A stretch of 64,000 nucleotides of DNA from Clostridia bacterium (lineage in GTDB: Bacteria > Bacillota > Clostridia > Christensenellales > Christensenellaceae). The translations under genes were made by a program, and so were the position numbers. This document shows, in pieces, positions 1-8,101 of this stretch. The DNA lies in the NCBI GenBank assembly GCA_017439085.1, contig JAFRTU010000020.1:1-64000 (forward strand), written 5' to 3'. The first letter of the stretch is position 1, and every line of letters begins with the position of its first letter. The notes below the pieces were generated by a model. The model had not been told where the DNA came from. It did not search any database and saw only the letters and a program-made list of their open reading frames with translations.

Positions 1-22
1 CGGTAAAAAGAAGACAAAGTTT

Positions 23-140
<118 letters not shown>

Positions 141-148
141 TTTTATAT

Positions 149-224
149 TCCTCCTTAGCTCAGTTGGTAGAGCGTTCGGCTGTTAACCGAAATGTCGTTG
201 GTTCGAGTCCAACAGGGGGAGCCA
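149..224 (+). tRNA. tRNA-Asn(GTT)
   Basis: A full cloverleaf with an encoded CCA. The acceptor stem pairs TCCTCCT with AGGGGGA, and the seven-base anticodon loop CTGTTAA carries GTT at 182-184. It follows the 5S gene by 8 bases, so it is probably part of the rRNA operon transcript. Confidence 0.97.
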
Positions 225-271
225 AAAAAAGAAGCATATTTACTCAAATGAGCGGGTATGCTTCTTTTTTA
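225..271. terminator. Bidirectional terminator between tRNA-Asn and the oxidoreductase gene
   Basis: A stem of AGAAGCATA with TATGCTTCT is flanked by an A-run at 224-230 and a T-run at 264-270, so it can terminate the rRNA/tRNA operon on the plus strand and the minus-strand gene ending at 288. Confidence 0.75.
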
Positions 272-287
272 TATCTTTCATTCGTTT

Positions 288-1283
288 TCAGATCCTGAGA
301 TCATTCCATTTTTCATTGCTGTCAAGTGTCAGAAGTCCCATCTCAAGATCCTTTTTGCCCTCGGCGAAGCTGGATTTAGGCTTTTTTCCGGCAAGAATGG
401 ATTCATGGAAATCTATAAACTCTTCCACGTATCCGCCACCATCTCCTTCGGGGAATTCTATGACTTCATGATCTCCTGAGACATTGGTAAGTTCGATCGT
501 CTTGAATCCTTCCATCTTGATGGTACCTTCACTTCCGATTATCTCGAAAGGGGATCCGCTAAGACCGGTAAGGCTAGCAACATCAATGAAATGCCCTATG
601 GCACCGTTCCTAAAGACCATGCTCAGAGTGACCTGATCCACAGGCCCTATGTCATTTCTCAGGAGCTTTTGATATCCTATGGCACTCTCCACGTCTCCGA
701 AGATCTCTCTCATGGCTGCAAACCAGTGAACATCTCTGTCCATCATGACGCCTCCTACACAGTTGAGCCTCCAGCTTGACTCAGTGAGCCATTTGGCATC
801 TCTTGCGAAATGGTCATACAGTCTGACCATCATGGCAGCCGGTCTTCCTATCTTCCCGGATTTTACCATGTCTCTCACCGTGATGACGGACCTTCTGTAT
901 CTGAAACCCTCAGCGATCATGGTGGCAAGAGGAGTTTCCTCTTCAAGTTTTACCATAGCTTCAGCTTCTTTGAGATTCTTTGCCATGGGCTTCTCCACGA
1001 AAACGTGCTTTCCTGCGGCAAGAGCTTTTTGAGTGAGCTCATAGTTCATCTCAAAAGGGTAGTTTATGACGACGGCTTCCACTTCTTTGTCATTAAGAAG
1101 ATCATCTACTGAAGTTACATATCTTTCAGAACCTGTTAGTTCAGCGAATCTTCTGGCTTTCTCTTCAGTCCTGCTGCATACGTTAACGACCTGAAAACGA
1201 TCATCGAGCTGTTTTAGGGCGGGCCAGTGAAGATCCCTGGCGCAGATACCGCAACCGATGAAACCGAGTTTTATCTTTCTCAT
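288..1283 (-). CDS. Gfo/Idh/MocA family oxidoreductase
   Basis: A probable NAD(P)-dependent sugar or cyclitol dehydrogenase of 331 residues. The Rossmann motif GFIGCG lies at residues 7-12, and the family EKP motif occurs in VEKPMAKN near residue 97. I chose ATG 1283 because AAGGAGG sits 9 bases upstream; the in-frame ATG at 1292 abuts that Shine-Dalgarno with no spacing. A terminator separates it from metQ, so it is probably not part of the metNIQ transcript although it is the next gene on the same strand. The substrate cannot be told from sequence. Confidence 0.88.
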   Translation of the reverse strand: MRKIKLGFIGCGICARDLHWPALKQLDDRFQVVNVCSRTEEKARRFAELTGSERYVTSVDDLLNDKEVEAVVINYPFEMNYELTQKALAAGKHVFVEKPMAKNLKEAEAMVKLEEETPLATMIAEGFRYRRSVITVRDMVKSGKIGRPAAMMVRLYDHFARDAKWLTESSWRLNCVGGVMMDRDVHWFAAMREIFGDVESAIGYQKLLRNDIGPVDQVTLSMVFRNGAIGHFIDVASLTGLSGSPFEIIGSEGTIKMEGFKTIELTNVSGDHEVIEFPEGDGGGYVEEFIDFHESILAGKKPKSSFAEGKKDLEMGLLTLDSNEKWNDLRI

Positions 1284-1353
1284 CTCTCTCATCCTCCTTA
1301 TATATATGATATACGAAACCGGAAATAAAAGGATATGGAGTCGTATCATGGAT

Positions 1354-1389
1354 AAAGAAAGGACCGGAGATATTATATTTCCCCGGTCC
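1354..1389 (-). terminator. Terminator of the metNIQ operon
   Basis: On the minus strand GGACCGG and CCGGTCC form a stem with an AT-rich loop, followed by TTTCTTT. It lies 30 bases past the metQ stop. Confidence 0.75.
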
Positions 1390-1422
1390 CAATGGATCCT
1401 TTCTAATTTGTGGTGGTTGTCA

Positions 1423-2331
1423 TTATTTCTTGCCTGCGAGCTCTTTCAGTTCATCAAGAGTCGATGCCTTCTTTGAATAGAGGGTCAGAGGAGCACATGC
1501 TGTATCGCCGATGTCTATTATGTCATATCCCTGGGAATCTATCTCAGACTGGAGATATGCCTTATGCTGGAAAGAGTTGAGATCGATCTCTCCGCTGTTC
1601 AGAGCCTCGTTAGGGAGGTTGTATGCATCGAATATGACGATTTCAAGATAGAGCCCGGAATTCGTCTCATCAAGTACCTTCTGAACTGCTCTGAAAGTAT
1701 CGCCGGAGCCGCATACTCCTATTTTGATGACTTTCTTTCCATCGGGGGAAGACTGATAGCCTTCGATCTCCGATACGAAATTGTCATCTACAGAGTAATC
1801 GGGGTCATAGATAAATGCCGGAACGGAGGCTCCTTTGCTCTTTTCTATGGTATACTGGGCAACCAGCTGGCTTTGATAAGCCTCCACGACTTTTTTGTAA
1901 TCGGGGTTGTCCTTATCTGCCGTTCTTGCGACAATGACATTTATGAACGGGTTGTCAGAACCGACCTCCTGGACCTCTGTTATGAGGCCGTCCTTAGCCG
2001 GGATCAGACCTGCAGGAACAGCGTATGTTCCGTTTATGGTGGATGCTCCGTAGTCGTCAAGAGTTGCAACTAAAGTATTGGCTGCAGCAGGGACTATCTC
2101 GATATTGTAGATATACTTCGTTATGTCCTTGAGTTCAGGAGTGTATCCTGCAGCCTCATCAACTTCTATGAGACCTGCTGTCTTGAGTAGGGTTATAGCC
2201 CTGGCCTGGTTGGTAGCATCGCTGGGGACGCCTATCTTCAGGGGCTCAGTTTCCTTCTTGCCGCATGCTGCGGAGGAAATCAGGAAGATCAGTGCAATAA
2301 CGATCAATAATACCTTTGTAGCTTTTTTCAT
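1423..2331 (-). CDS. metQ: MetQ, methionine ABC transporter substrate-binding lipoprotein
   Basis: Extracytoplasmic binding protein of the methionine uptake (MUT) ABC family, 302 residues. A signal peptide ends in the lipobox ISSAAC, so Cys23 should be lipidated and anchor the protein to the membrane. The mature part opens with LKIGVPSDATNQARA, typical of the NlpA/MetQ family. It is the last gene of metN-metI-metQ, 27 bases after metI. The ligand may be L-Met, D-Met or a derivative; the family includes all of these and sequence alone does not decide. Confidence 0.93.
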   Translation of the reverse strand: MKKATKVLLIVIALIFLISSAACGKKETEPLKIGVPSDATNQARAITLLKTAGLIEVDEAAGYTPELKDITKYIYNIEIVPAAANTLVATLDDYGASTINGTYAVPAGLIPAKDGLITEVQEVGSDNPFINVIVARTADKDNPDYKKVVEAYQSQLVAQYTIEKSKGASVPAFIYDPDYSVDDNFVSEIEGYQSSPDGKKVIKIGVCGSGDTFRAVQKVLDETNSGLYLEIVIFDAYNLPNEALNSGEIDLNSFQHKAYLQSEIDSQGYDIIDIGDTACAPLTLYSKKASTLDELKELAGKK

Positions 2332-2357
2332 TTTCTTTACTCCTATCTATTTGAAAT

Positions 2358-3056
2358 TTATTTCTGAAACAGTTTTTTGTTCGTGGTCTTCCTTGCAAGC
2401 GTATTTCCGATCACCTGTATCACGGAAACTATTATGAGAAGGAGAATGACACACACGTTCACTATGTCTGAATAGTGCATGTTCTGACCATAGTTTATGG
2501 CGAAACTTCCAAGTCCTCCGGCGCCTACGGCACCTGCTGCCGTTGTGAGTCCTATAATGGAGATAGCAGTTATGGTGATGACTCTTATAAGATCAGGAAG
2601 GGCTTCCTTCAGGTATACCCTGAATATGATCCCCGGGATACCGCTTCCCATGGCTCTTGCTGCTTCGACTTTTCCGGGGTCTACTGCAGAGAGAGCACTT
2701 TCGACCTGTCTTGTAAAAAAGGGAACAGCTCCGAATACCAGAGGGACTATGGCCCCTTTAACTCCTATGGAAGTTCCTACAAGCGTTCTGGTGAACGGGA
2801 TGAGGAATATGAGGAGTATTATGAACGGTATCGATCTGAAGATGTTGGTTATGATCTCAAGCACCGAATGTATGAATTTGTTCGGCTTGATTCCGTCCGG
2901 CCTCGTTATCACCAGTAATATTCCGAACAGGCCTCCGAGAAGCAGCGTGATCGCTCCTGCTATGAAGAACATCTGGAATGTTGCTGACAGGCTTTCGAGA
3001 AATCTGTCCGAGTAGTTCATGAAGTTCGGAATCAGTTTGTATAGCAGTTCTTTCAT
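2358..3056 (-). CDS. metI: MetI, methionine ABC transporter permease
   Basis: Integral membrane permease of 232 residues with several hydrophobic segments and the ABC-permease EAA-loop region (EAARAMGSGIPGIIFRVYL). Its ATG overlaps the metN stop by four bases, indicating translational coupling. It forms the channel of the MetNIQ importer. Confidence 0.94.
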   Translation of the reverse strand: MKELLYKLIPNFMNYSDRFLESLSATFQMFFIAGAITLLLGGLFGILLVITRPDGIKPNKFIHSVLEIITNIFRSIPFIILLIFLIPFTRTLVGTSIGVKGAIVPLVFGAVPFFTRQVESALSAVDPGKVEAARAMGSGIPGIIFRVYLKEALPDLIRVITITAISIIGLTTAAGAVGAGGLGSFAINYGQNMHYSDIVNVCVILLLIIVSVIQVIGNTLARKTTNKKLFQK

Positions 3057-4132
3057 CTTTCTATTGCCTCCACTCTTACTCCGTTTGAAGCTATGTATTC
3101 CAGTGCTTCTCTGACTTTATCCGGGTCACCGCTTATGTCAGCGATTATACCTCCGAGAGCATTCTCGGCAACTATGTCCACGTTGGCTAGCACTATGCTG
3201 ATGTCCACGTTGTAGTCTCTTGATACTTTTGAGATAAGGGCTTCTCCGACCGAGTCCTTTGTGAAGGTCAGTTTGATGAGCCTCTGGGAAGCATTGTTCG
3301 ACAGTTCAATGGTCCTGCTCTCTATGAGTTTGTTTATCTTTTCCAGTCCGGATGAGGATTCCACGAACCTCTTTGTGATGTTGGCCTGGGGATTTGAGAA
3401 GACCTCGTACACTTCTCCTTCTTCCACGACTTTTCCGTCTTCCATCACAGCCACTCTGTCGGCTATCTGCTTAATGACCGCCATCTCGTGGGTGATTATG
3501 ACTATCGTGAGTCCAAGCTTTCTGTTGAGATCCTTCAGAAGCTTCAGGATTGATTCGGTGGCATCAGGGTCGAGAGCTGAAGTTGCCTCATCTGAGAGGA
3601 GTATCTTCGGGTCATTTGCCAGAGCCCTCGCTATTGCGACTCTCTGCTTCTGACCTCCCGACAGCTGGCTCGGATATGAATCTCTCTTCTCGGAGAGATC
3701 TACAAGTGCAAGCAGGTTGTCGACCTTTTCTGTTATCTCTTCTTTGGAGAGCCCTGTGTATTTCAGAGGATATGCGACATTGTCGAATACTGTACTCCGG
3801 TCGAGAAGGTTGAAGAGCTGGAAGATCATTCCTATGGACCTTCTCAGCTTTCGGAGATCTTTCTCTTTGAGCCTGGTCCTGTTTTCTCCGTCCACTTTGT
3901 AAAGAACTCCGTTCTCGCTCGTTATGGTCCCGAAGTCCTTAATGCTTATGGAACCGCTGTCCGGATACTCGAGGAAGTTTATGCATCTTACGAGGGTGCT
4001 CTTACCTGCTCCTGAATATCCTATGATACCGTATATCTCTCCGTCTCCTATATTGATGGATACGTCGTTTACGGCATGTACGTTAGCCTCTTTTGAAACG
4101 AAATGTTTCTGGAGGTTAGAGATATTGATCAT
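3053..4132 (-). CDS. metN: MetN, methionine ABC transporter ATP-binding protein
   Basis: ATPase of the methionine importer, 359 residues. Walker A is GYSGAGKST, the signature is LSGGQKQR and Walker B is ILLSDEATSALD. The C-terminal region after about residue 265 fits the NIL domain that binds methionine and inhibits transport when the cytoplasmic pool is full. ATG 4132 is preferred because AAGGAGG lies 7 bases upstream; a TTG at 4135 is also in frame. Expression is probably governed by the attenuator immediately upstream, so the transporter would be under both transcriptional and allosteric methionine control. Confidence 0.95.
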   Translation of the reverse strand: MINISNLQKHFVSKEANVHAVNDVSINIGDGEIYGIIGYSGAGKSTLVRCINFLEYPDSGSISIKDFGTITSENGVLYKVDGENRTRLKEKDLRKLRRSIGMIFQLFNLLDRSTVFDNVAYPLKYTGLSKEEITEKVDNLLALVDLSEKRDSYPSQLSGGQKQRVAIARALANDPKILLSDEATSALDPDATESILKLLKDLNRKLGLTIVIITHEMAVIKQIADRVAVMEDGKVVEEGEVYEVFSNPQANITKRFVESSSGLEKINKLIESRTIELSNNASQRLIKLTFTKDSVGEALISKVSRDYNVDISIVLANVDIVAENALGGIIADISGDPDKVREALEYIASNGVRVEAIER

Positions 4133-4153
4133 CAATGATCCTCCTTAATCTGC

Positions 4154-4183
4154 AAAAAAAAAGGGAAGCGCTTGGCTTCCCGG
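4154..4183 (-). terminator. Attenuator terminator in the metNIQ leader
   Basis: On the minus strand GGGAAGC-CAAGC-GCTTCCC (4181-4163) is followed by nine T residues (4162-4154). It lies between the leader peptide stop and the metN ribosome binding site. Its 5' side, CCGGGAA (4183-4177), can instead pair with TTTCCGG inside the leader reading frame (4232-4226), one G-U pair included, which would serve as antiterminator. Confidence 0.8.
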
Positions 4184-4200
4184 TACTTTTTTGACAATAC

Positions 4201-4281
4201 TCAATATGAGCAGTATCGACAAAGTCCGGAAACAGCTCTGCACATGCGCATCATCATATCATTTTCTTTCCGGATAGTCAT
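4201..4281 (-). CDS. Met/Cys-rich leader peptide of the metNIQ operon (26 aa)
   Basis: A short reading frame read directly on the minus strand. It has an AAAGGAGC ribosome binding site 7 bases before its ATG and ends in TGA at 4201. The peptide contains MMMRMC at residues 9-14 and LCRYC at residues 20-24, so 8 of 26 residues are Met or Cys. A Rho-independent terminator starts 18 bases after the stop, and codons 17-19 (GTT TCC GGA) complement the terminator 5' arm. This is the arrangement of a ribosome-mediated attenuator: stalling on Met codons would free codons 17-19 to form the antiterminator. Function is inferred; no SAM riboswitch or T-box motif is present here. Confidence 0.75.
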   Translation of the reverse strand: MTIRKENDMMMRMCRAVSGLCRYCSY

Positions 4282-4296
4282 CTTTCTGCTCCTTTC

Positions 4297-4318
4297 ATTA
4301 AAGTAAGTATACTTTAAT
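4297..4318. promoter_or_regulatory. Inverted repeat over the metNIQ promoter
   Basis: A perfect 9-bp inverted repeat, ATTAAAGTA-N4-TACTTTAAT. On the minus strand its centre contains TATACT (4311-4306), a good -10 box that would start RNA near 4299, just before the leader peptide ribosome binding site. No good -35 box is visible, which suits an activator-dependent promoter. The repeat could be an operator or simply AT-rich symmetry. Confidence 0.5.
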
Positions 4319-4362
4319 ACACCATGAGAGAATAATCAAATTGTATTATTCTTTTATTGGTA

Positions 4363-4377
4363 ATAGATTTTATCTAT
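4363..4377. promoter_or_regulatory. Candidate LysR-type regulator site upstream of metNIQ
   Basis: The dyad ATAGAT-TTT-ATCTAT fits the T-N11-A form of LysR-type sites. Its centre is about 70 bp upstream of the predicted metNIQ start. The same arms occur at 6609-6623, upstream of the operon that encodes the LysR regulator. It overlaps the last codon of the lysR-type gene. Confidence 0.6.
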
Positions 4378-5306
4378 ATCCCTCTCTTGGAGTCCTCGAT
4401 GTTCTTCTTGAGTTCTTCTATATAGTTGAGGGCTATGTCCGACAGCATGGAATGAGATTTTACTATGTATCCTATCTCCATGGTCACATTTGGGTTATTG
4501 GGATCAGCCTGATAGGGAATGGCTACATAGTCTTCTCCGTTCAGTTCCTGACAGATGAAACCCGAGCACAGAGTGTATCCGTTGAGACCTCTCATTAGAT
4601 TCAGCATCGTCGCACGGTCATTCACCTTTATGGTCTGGGGATAATCGTTCTCTGCCAGGATCTCCTCGTTAAGGTAGAATGAACTGTTCTCTCCCTGATC
4701 GAAACTCATGTTCGGATAACTTGTCAGTTCTTCATAGGAAATGGAACTGTTCTTTGCCAGAGGATGTTCCCGATAGAGATAAACGAAGGCATTTGCCTTG
4801 GTGAGCTCGGTGAACTTCAGATTTCTCTCAGCGAACAGCTTCTCAAGATATTTCCTGTTGTAATCGCACAGAAAGAGTATGCCGACTTCACTTATCGAGT
4901 TTCCGACATCATTTATAACGTCCATAGTCCTCGTTTCACTGATCTCGAGGTCATATTTGCCGGTCCCGTATTTTTTGACTGTCTCCACGAAAGCCTTGGT
5001 GGCAAAAGAATAGTGCTGTGCTGAGACCTTGAACTTCTGCTTTATGCTGTTTTTGTCAGAATACTTGTCCTTAAGGAGCTCATACTGCTGGTATATCTGT
5101 CTGGCCTGAAGGAGGAAATCTTTTCCCTCGTTGGTGAGGATGACTCCCTGGTTCGTGCGGTTAAAGAGCTTGATCCCAAGCTCATCCTCAAGGGAATGGA
5201 TCGCACTCGTAAGAGTCGGCTGAGAAATGTATAACTTCTCAGCCGCCTTGTTCATCGATCTTGATTCGGACACTACGAGAGTGTAATGGATCTGCTGCAA
5301 TGTCAT
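4374..5306 (-). CDS. LysR family transcriptional regulator
   Basis: A 310-residue protein with an N-terminal winged helix-turn-helix (residues 1-60; MNKAAEKLYISQPTLTSAI is the recognition region) and a C-terminal effector-binding domain. Its ATG overlaps the stop of the M20 amidohydrolase gene by four bases, so the two are translationally coupled. It lies directly upstream of the metNIQ transcription unit, and a matching dyad stands before both promoters. The likely inducer is a sulfur amino acid or an acylated form of one, inferred only from the neighbours. Confidence 0.92.
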   Translation of the reverse strand: MTLQQIHYTLVVSESRSMNKAAEKLYISQPTLTSAIHSLEDELGIKLFNRTNQGVILTNEGKDFLLQARQIYQQYELLKDKYSDKNSIKQKFKVSAQHYSFATKAFVETVKKYGTGKYDLEISETRTMDVINDVGNSISEVGILFLCDYNRKYLEKLFAERNLKFTELTKANAFVYLYREHPLAKNSSISYEELTSYPNMSFDQGENSSFYLNEEILAENDYPQTIKVNDRATMLNLMRGLNGYTLCSGFICQELNGEDYVAIPYQADPNNPNVTMEIGYIVKSHSMLSDIALNYIEELKKNIEDSKRGI

Positions 5307-6514
5307 AGAGGCATTTCCTTCTGGTGCTCAAGGTGCCACTTATGGTCTTCCTTCACCTTTTTGAGCAGCTCAGGATCTTCAAACAGGTCGAGTGCGGTAA
5401 ATGCGAGCACCTTTGCTCCAAGGCCTATGGATGCAAGGCCTTTCTCACTCTTTGCAGCGTTGCACATGTCTATGGAGTGCCCTGCGATCTTTTTATCCGA
5501 TATTGAGATGTGGGGCTGTATCGTCGGGATCTTCTGGGAAACATTTCCGACATCACTGGATCCCGGTGAAACTGTATCCGGCTTATGGGTGATCTTCTCT
5601 CCGAAGAGCTCAAGGTTCTTTTCATAAAGAGCGTCCAGGGAAGGAGTGAGGACCATGTTCTCCACCAGATTCTGATATAGTTTCATGGAACCTGTGCATC
5701 CCGTCTGAAGTGCGGCTCCTTCTACTATCTTCTCCACTTTTCCATACAGTTCATGGAGAGTATCGATATCGGCAGCCCTTATATAGTATTTGGATTTGGT
5801 ATAGTCAGGGATGACGTTTGGAGCGGTACCGCCCTCTACGATTATCCCATGTATCCTTATCCTGTTGGTAAGCTGCTGGCGGAGCACTCCTATGGCTTCA
5901 TATGTGAGTATCTGAGCATCGAGGGCATTTATGCCGTCCTCCGGATCTCCTGCAGCATGGGCTGACTTACCATGGAATTCGATATCAACAGGAGCACATG
6001 CATAGTTTCTGGAACTGAGTCCGTGTTCGGGAGATCCGCCCGGATGTACGCACAGTGCAAAATCAACGTCCTTGAAGTAGCCCTTGTTGGCAAAGGAACC
6101 CTTGGCGCTTCCTTCCTCGCCGCCTTCCTCTCCCGGGGTACCATAGACTCTTACTTCTCCGCCGATCTCATCACATACAGATTTCAGTGCGGCTCCGGCA
6201 AGGGAACTCGTAGCTCCGAATATGTTGTGTCCGCATCCGTGACCAAGGCCTGCAAGGGCATCATATTCCGCCAGGAATGCGACCGTGGGGCCCGGCTTTC
6301 CGGACTTATAGTAAGCAGCAAATCCCGTCCTGTGGCCGGCTGCATTCAGTTCTATCTCAAAACCTTCCTTTTCAAGCTGTTTTGAAAGCGTCTCGCATGC
6401 AAAGAATTCATAGTTGGAGACTTCGGGCTTGCTGTGAATTGCAAGAGCTATATCCTGATATGTCTTCAATGAAGAATCAACGAATGCCTTTATCTTTTCT
6501 CTCAGATCGCTCAT
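5303..6514 (-). CDS. M20 family amidohydrolase/metallopeptidase
   Basis: A dinuclear-metal amidohydrolase of 403 residues resembling N-acyl-amino-acid and aminobenzoyl-glutamate hydrolases. Metal-binding signatures include AEYDALAGLGHGCGHN and the GEEGGEEGSAKG segment; a dimerisation domain follows. Start at ATG 6514, with GGAGG 8 bases upstream; the in-frame TTG at 6520 has only 2 bases of spacing. First gene of a two-gene operon with the LysR regulator. Next to a methionine transporter, a plausible role is freeing an amino acid from an N-acyl or peptide form after uptake. In Bacillus subtilis M20 deacetylases take part in N-acetylcysteine scavenging, but the substrate here is unknown. Confidence 0.9.
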   Translation of the reverse strand: MSDLREKIKAFVDSSLKTYQDIALAIHSKPEVSNYEFFACETLSKQLEKEGFEIELNAAGHRTGFAAYYKSGKPGPTVAFLAEYDALAGLGHGCGHNIFGATSSLAGAALKSVCDEIGGEVRVYGTPGEEGGEEGSAKGSFANKGYFKDVDFALCVHPGGSPEHGLSSRNYACAPVDIEFHGKSAHAAGDPEDGINALDAQILTYEAIGVLRQQLTNRIRIHGIIVEGGTAPNVIPDYTKSKYYIRAADIDTLHELYGKVEKIVEGAALQTGCTGSMKLYQNLVENMVLTPSLDALYEKNLELFGEKITHKPDTVSPGSSDVGNVSQKIPTIQPHISISDKKIAGHSIDMCNAAKSEKGLASIGLGAKVLAFTALDLFEDPELLKKVKEDHKWHLEHQKEMPL

Positions 6515-6556
6515 GTTCAAATCCTCCGTTCGATTTTCAAAAATGTGGATGGGTAT

Positions 6557-6585
6557 ATATTACGGCACGGAGCATATAAAAGCAA
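6557..6585 (-). promoter_or_regulatory. Promoter of the amidohydrolase-lysR operon
   Basis: TTGCTT (6585-6580), a 17-base spacer, and TAATAT (6562-6557), predicting a start near 6550. The imperfect -35 box fits a promoter that needs an activator bound at about -66. Confidence 0.55.
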
Positions 6586-6608
6586 ATTTAATTATTTTAG
6601 AGTCTGCT

Positions 6609-6623
6609 ATAGATACTATCTAT
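6609..6623. promoter_or_regulatory. Candidate LysR-type regulator site upstream of the amidohydrolase-lysR operon
   Basis: A perfect 15-base palindrome, ATAGATA-C-TATCTAT, of the T-N11-A form, centred near -66 from the predicted start, the usual position of a LysR-type recognition site. It shares both arms with the dyad at 4363-4377. Confidence 0.65.
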
Positions 6624-6633
6624 ATATAAAGGC

Positions 6634-6666
6634 AAAAAAAGGACCGCAAGGGGTGGGCTGCGGTCC
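6634..6666 (-). terminator. Terminator of the transglutaminase-like lipoprotein gene
   Basis: On the minus strand GGACCGCA pairs with TGCGGTCC and is followed by seven T residues. Confidence 0.85.
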
Positions 6667-6690
6667 ATTGTAGACAAAGCTGCTCCTGTG

Positions 6691-7800
6691 TCAGTATCCG
6701 CTATATGTAAAAGACAGATCTAAAAGATCTCCGTAATAATCGTAGGCCTTGTAAATGATCATCTCTCTGGAATGATCCATCACGAAGTCAAAGCCGTACC
6801 AGAGGGGACTGAAGAAGGTGTCGTCAGCCATGTATTCCTCATGCGGATGATCCTTGGAGTAATGGGAGATGATCTCGAAGGACGAGCGGGGATATTCCCC
6901 GGAATCTCTCTGATCATCAGTCATAAGGAAATATCTGAGAGACTCGGGTTCGGAAAGCCCATAAGTCGGATCAATGTGGTAATAGTGTTCTCCGAGCCTT
7001 ATATATGCCCACTCATGGCCCTCTCCGGAGTAATTACTCTGTCCGCTCATGGTACCGCAGTCCACACCTGCCTGCATCAGCATAAATGCGTATGCGGGAG
7101 CTATGTCCGAACAGATACCTTTTCCCTCCATTATGAGGCGGTATGCCGATAGATACTCAACAGGCTGGTCCTTCATCTTTTCATAGGATTCATAGTCATA
7201 TTCATAGTGTGAAGTGAAGTATTGATACATCGCAAGGGCTTTCTCAAAATCAGAGTAGTCATCCTTCAGAGTCTCATTGAGTATCCTTTCCACACGGTCT
7301 GCGAAATCGCAGATCCTTGCTATGGTTTCTTCTCTTGAAGTCATGTAACAGATCGTCACCCTGCCATCTTTGACAGGATGATCCGGGTCTCCGCCGGTAT
7401 ATATCTGTTCTGTTAAGGGAGGGAGGCATCTGCATGGGAACTGTCCCATCATCCACTTGCATGTATCATCATCGGGACACTCGAAAGTATCCGATCCTGT
7501 CATGATGGCATCCACGAGACTGAACCATGAATCACACATGGCCTCTCCGAAAACATCCCGGAGAAAAGATGAGCAGACCTTCCACTGGAAAGTGTAGTGG
7601 CTGCCGGGATCATGGGGCTCCTCCCATGGATCAGACTGCGCAGGCCCGGAAGAGACGGTCTCCGAACAGAATGATGATATCATCATTGAAGAGGAAGATA
7701 CTTCCGTCTCGGATGATATGGAAATCCCTTTACCTGTGCATCCGACAAGGAAGACAAGCAGGAGTAGAATGCTTACTATTGTCTTAAACAGTCTTTTCAT
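6691..7800 (-). CDS. Transglutaminase-like domain lipoprotein
   Basis: A secreted lipoprotein of 369 residues. The signal peptide ends in LVGC, with Cys21 as the lipid attachment site, followed by a Ser-rich linker. The C-terminal half carries a transglutaminase/cysteine-protease core: GKGICSDIAPAYAFM supplies the Cys, GEGHEWAYIRL the His and YYHIDPTYG the Asp. Such surface proteins can be proteases or crosslinkers; substrate unknown. I prefer ATG 7800 (AAAGG 7 bases upstream) over ATG 7842, because 7842 lies at the expected transcription start of the promoter at 7846-7873. It is a single-gene unit with its own promoter and terminator. Confidence 0.85.
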   Translation of the reverse strand: MKRLFKTIVSILLLLVFLVGCTGKGISISSETEVSSSSMMISSFCSETVSSGPAQSDPWEEPHDPGSHYTFQWKVCSSFLRDVFGEAMCDSWFSLVDAIMTGSDTFECPDDDTCKWMMGQFPCRCLPPLTEQIYTGGDPDHPVKDGRVTICYMTSREETIARICDFADRVERILNETLKDDYSDFEKALAMYQYFTSHYEYDYESYEKMKDQPVEYLSAYRLIMEGKGICSDIAPAYAFMLMQAGVDCGTMSGQSNYSGEGHEWAYIRLGEHYYHIDPTYGLSEPESLRYFLMTDDQRDSGEYPRSSFEIISHYSKDHPHEEYMADDTFFSPLWYGFDFVMDHSREMIIYKAYDYYGDLLDLSFTYSGY

Positions 7801-7845
7801 CGCTGCGCCTTTCACGGAAATGATATGTCCCTTTCTTTTCATGAT

Positions 7846-7873
7846 ATTATAACCGATAGCGAAGTTCTTTCAA
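7846..7873 (-). promoter_or_regulatory. Sigma-A type promoter of the transglutaminase-like gene
   Basis: TTGAAA (7873-7868), a 16-base spacer, and a consensus TATAAT (7851-7846). Confidence 0.7.
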
Positions 7874-7925
7874 TGATATAAAAAGAAACCTTCCCTGTCC
7901 GTGCGGACAGAAAAGGCTTCTTCTG

Positions 7926-8002
7926 TGGCGTCCCCGAGAGGAGTCGAACCTCCGACCTCACGCTTAGGAGGCGTGCGCTCTATCCTACTGAGCTACGAAG
8001 AC
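7926..8002 (-). tRNA. tRNA-Arg(CCT)
   Basis: A 77-nt cloverleaf including CCA. The acceptor stem pairs GTCTTCG with CGGGGAC, two G-U pairs included. The loop CTCCTAA carries anticodon CCT, which reads AGG. Confidence 0.96.
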
Positions 8003-8101
8003 TCAAGAGAACATATAGATTTATAACACAAATCCACTCCAATGTCAAAGAAGATAGTATTGTCTTTTCATTTTAATCGATATATAATTACAAAGCGACT
8101 T

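Noticed and set aside
4154-4320. SAM riboswitch or T-box upstream of metNIQ
   Set aside because: No T-box TGGnACCGCGG motif and no SAM-box-like multi-helix core; the leader is short and filled by the small reading frame and terminator.
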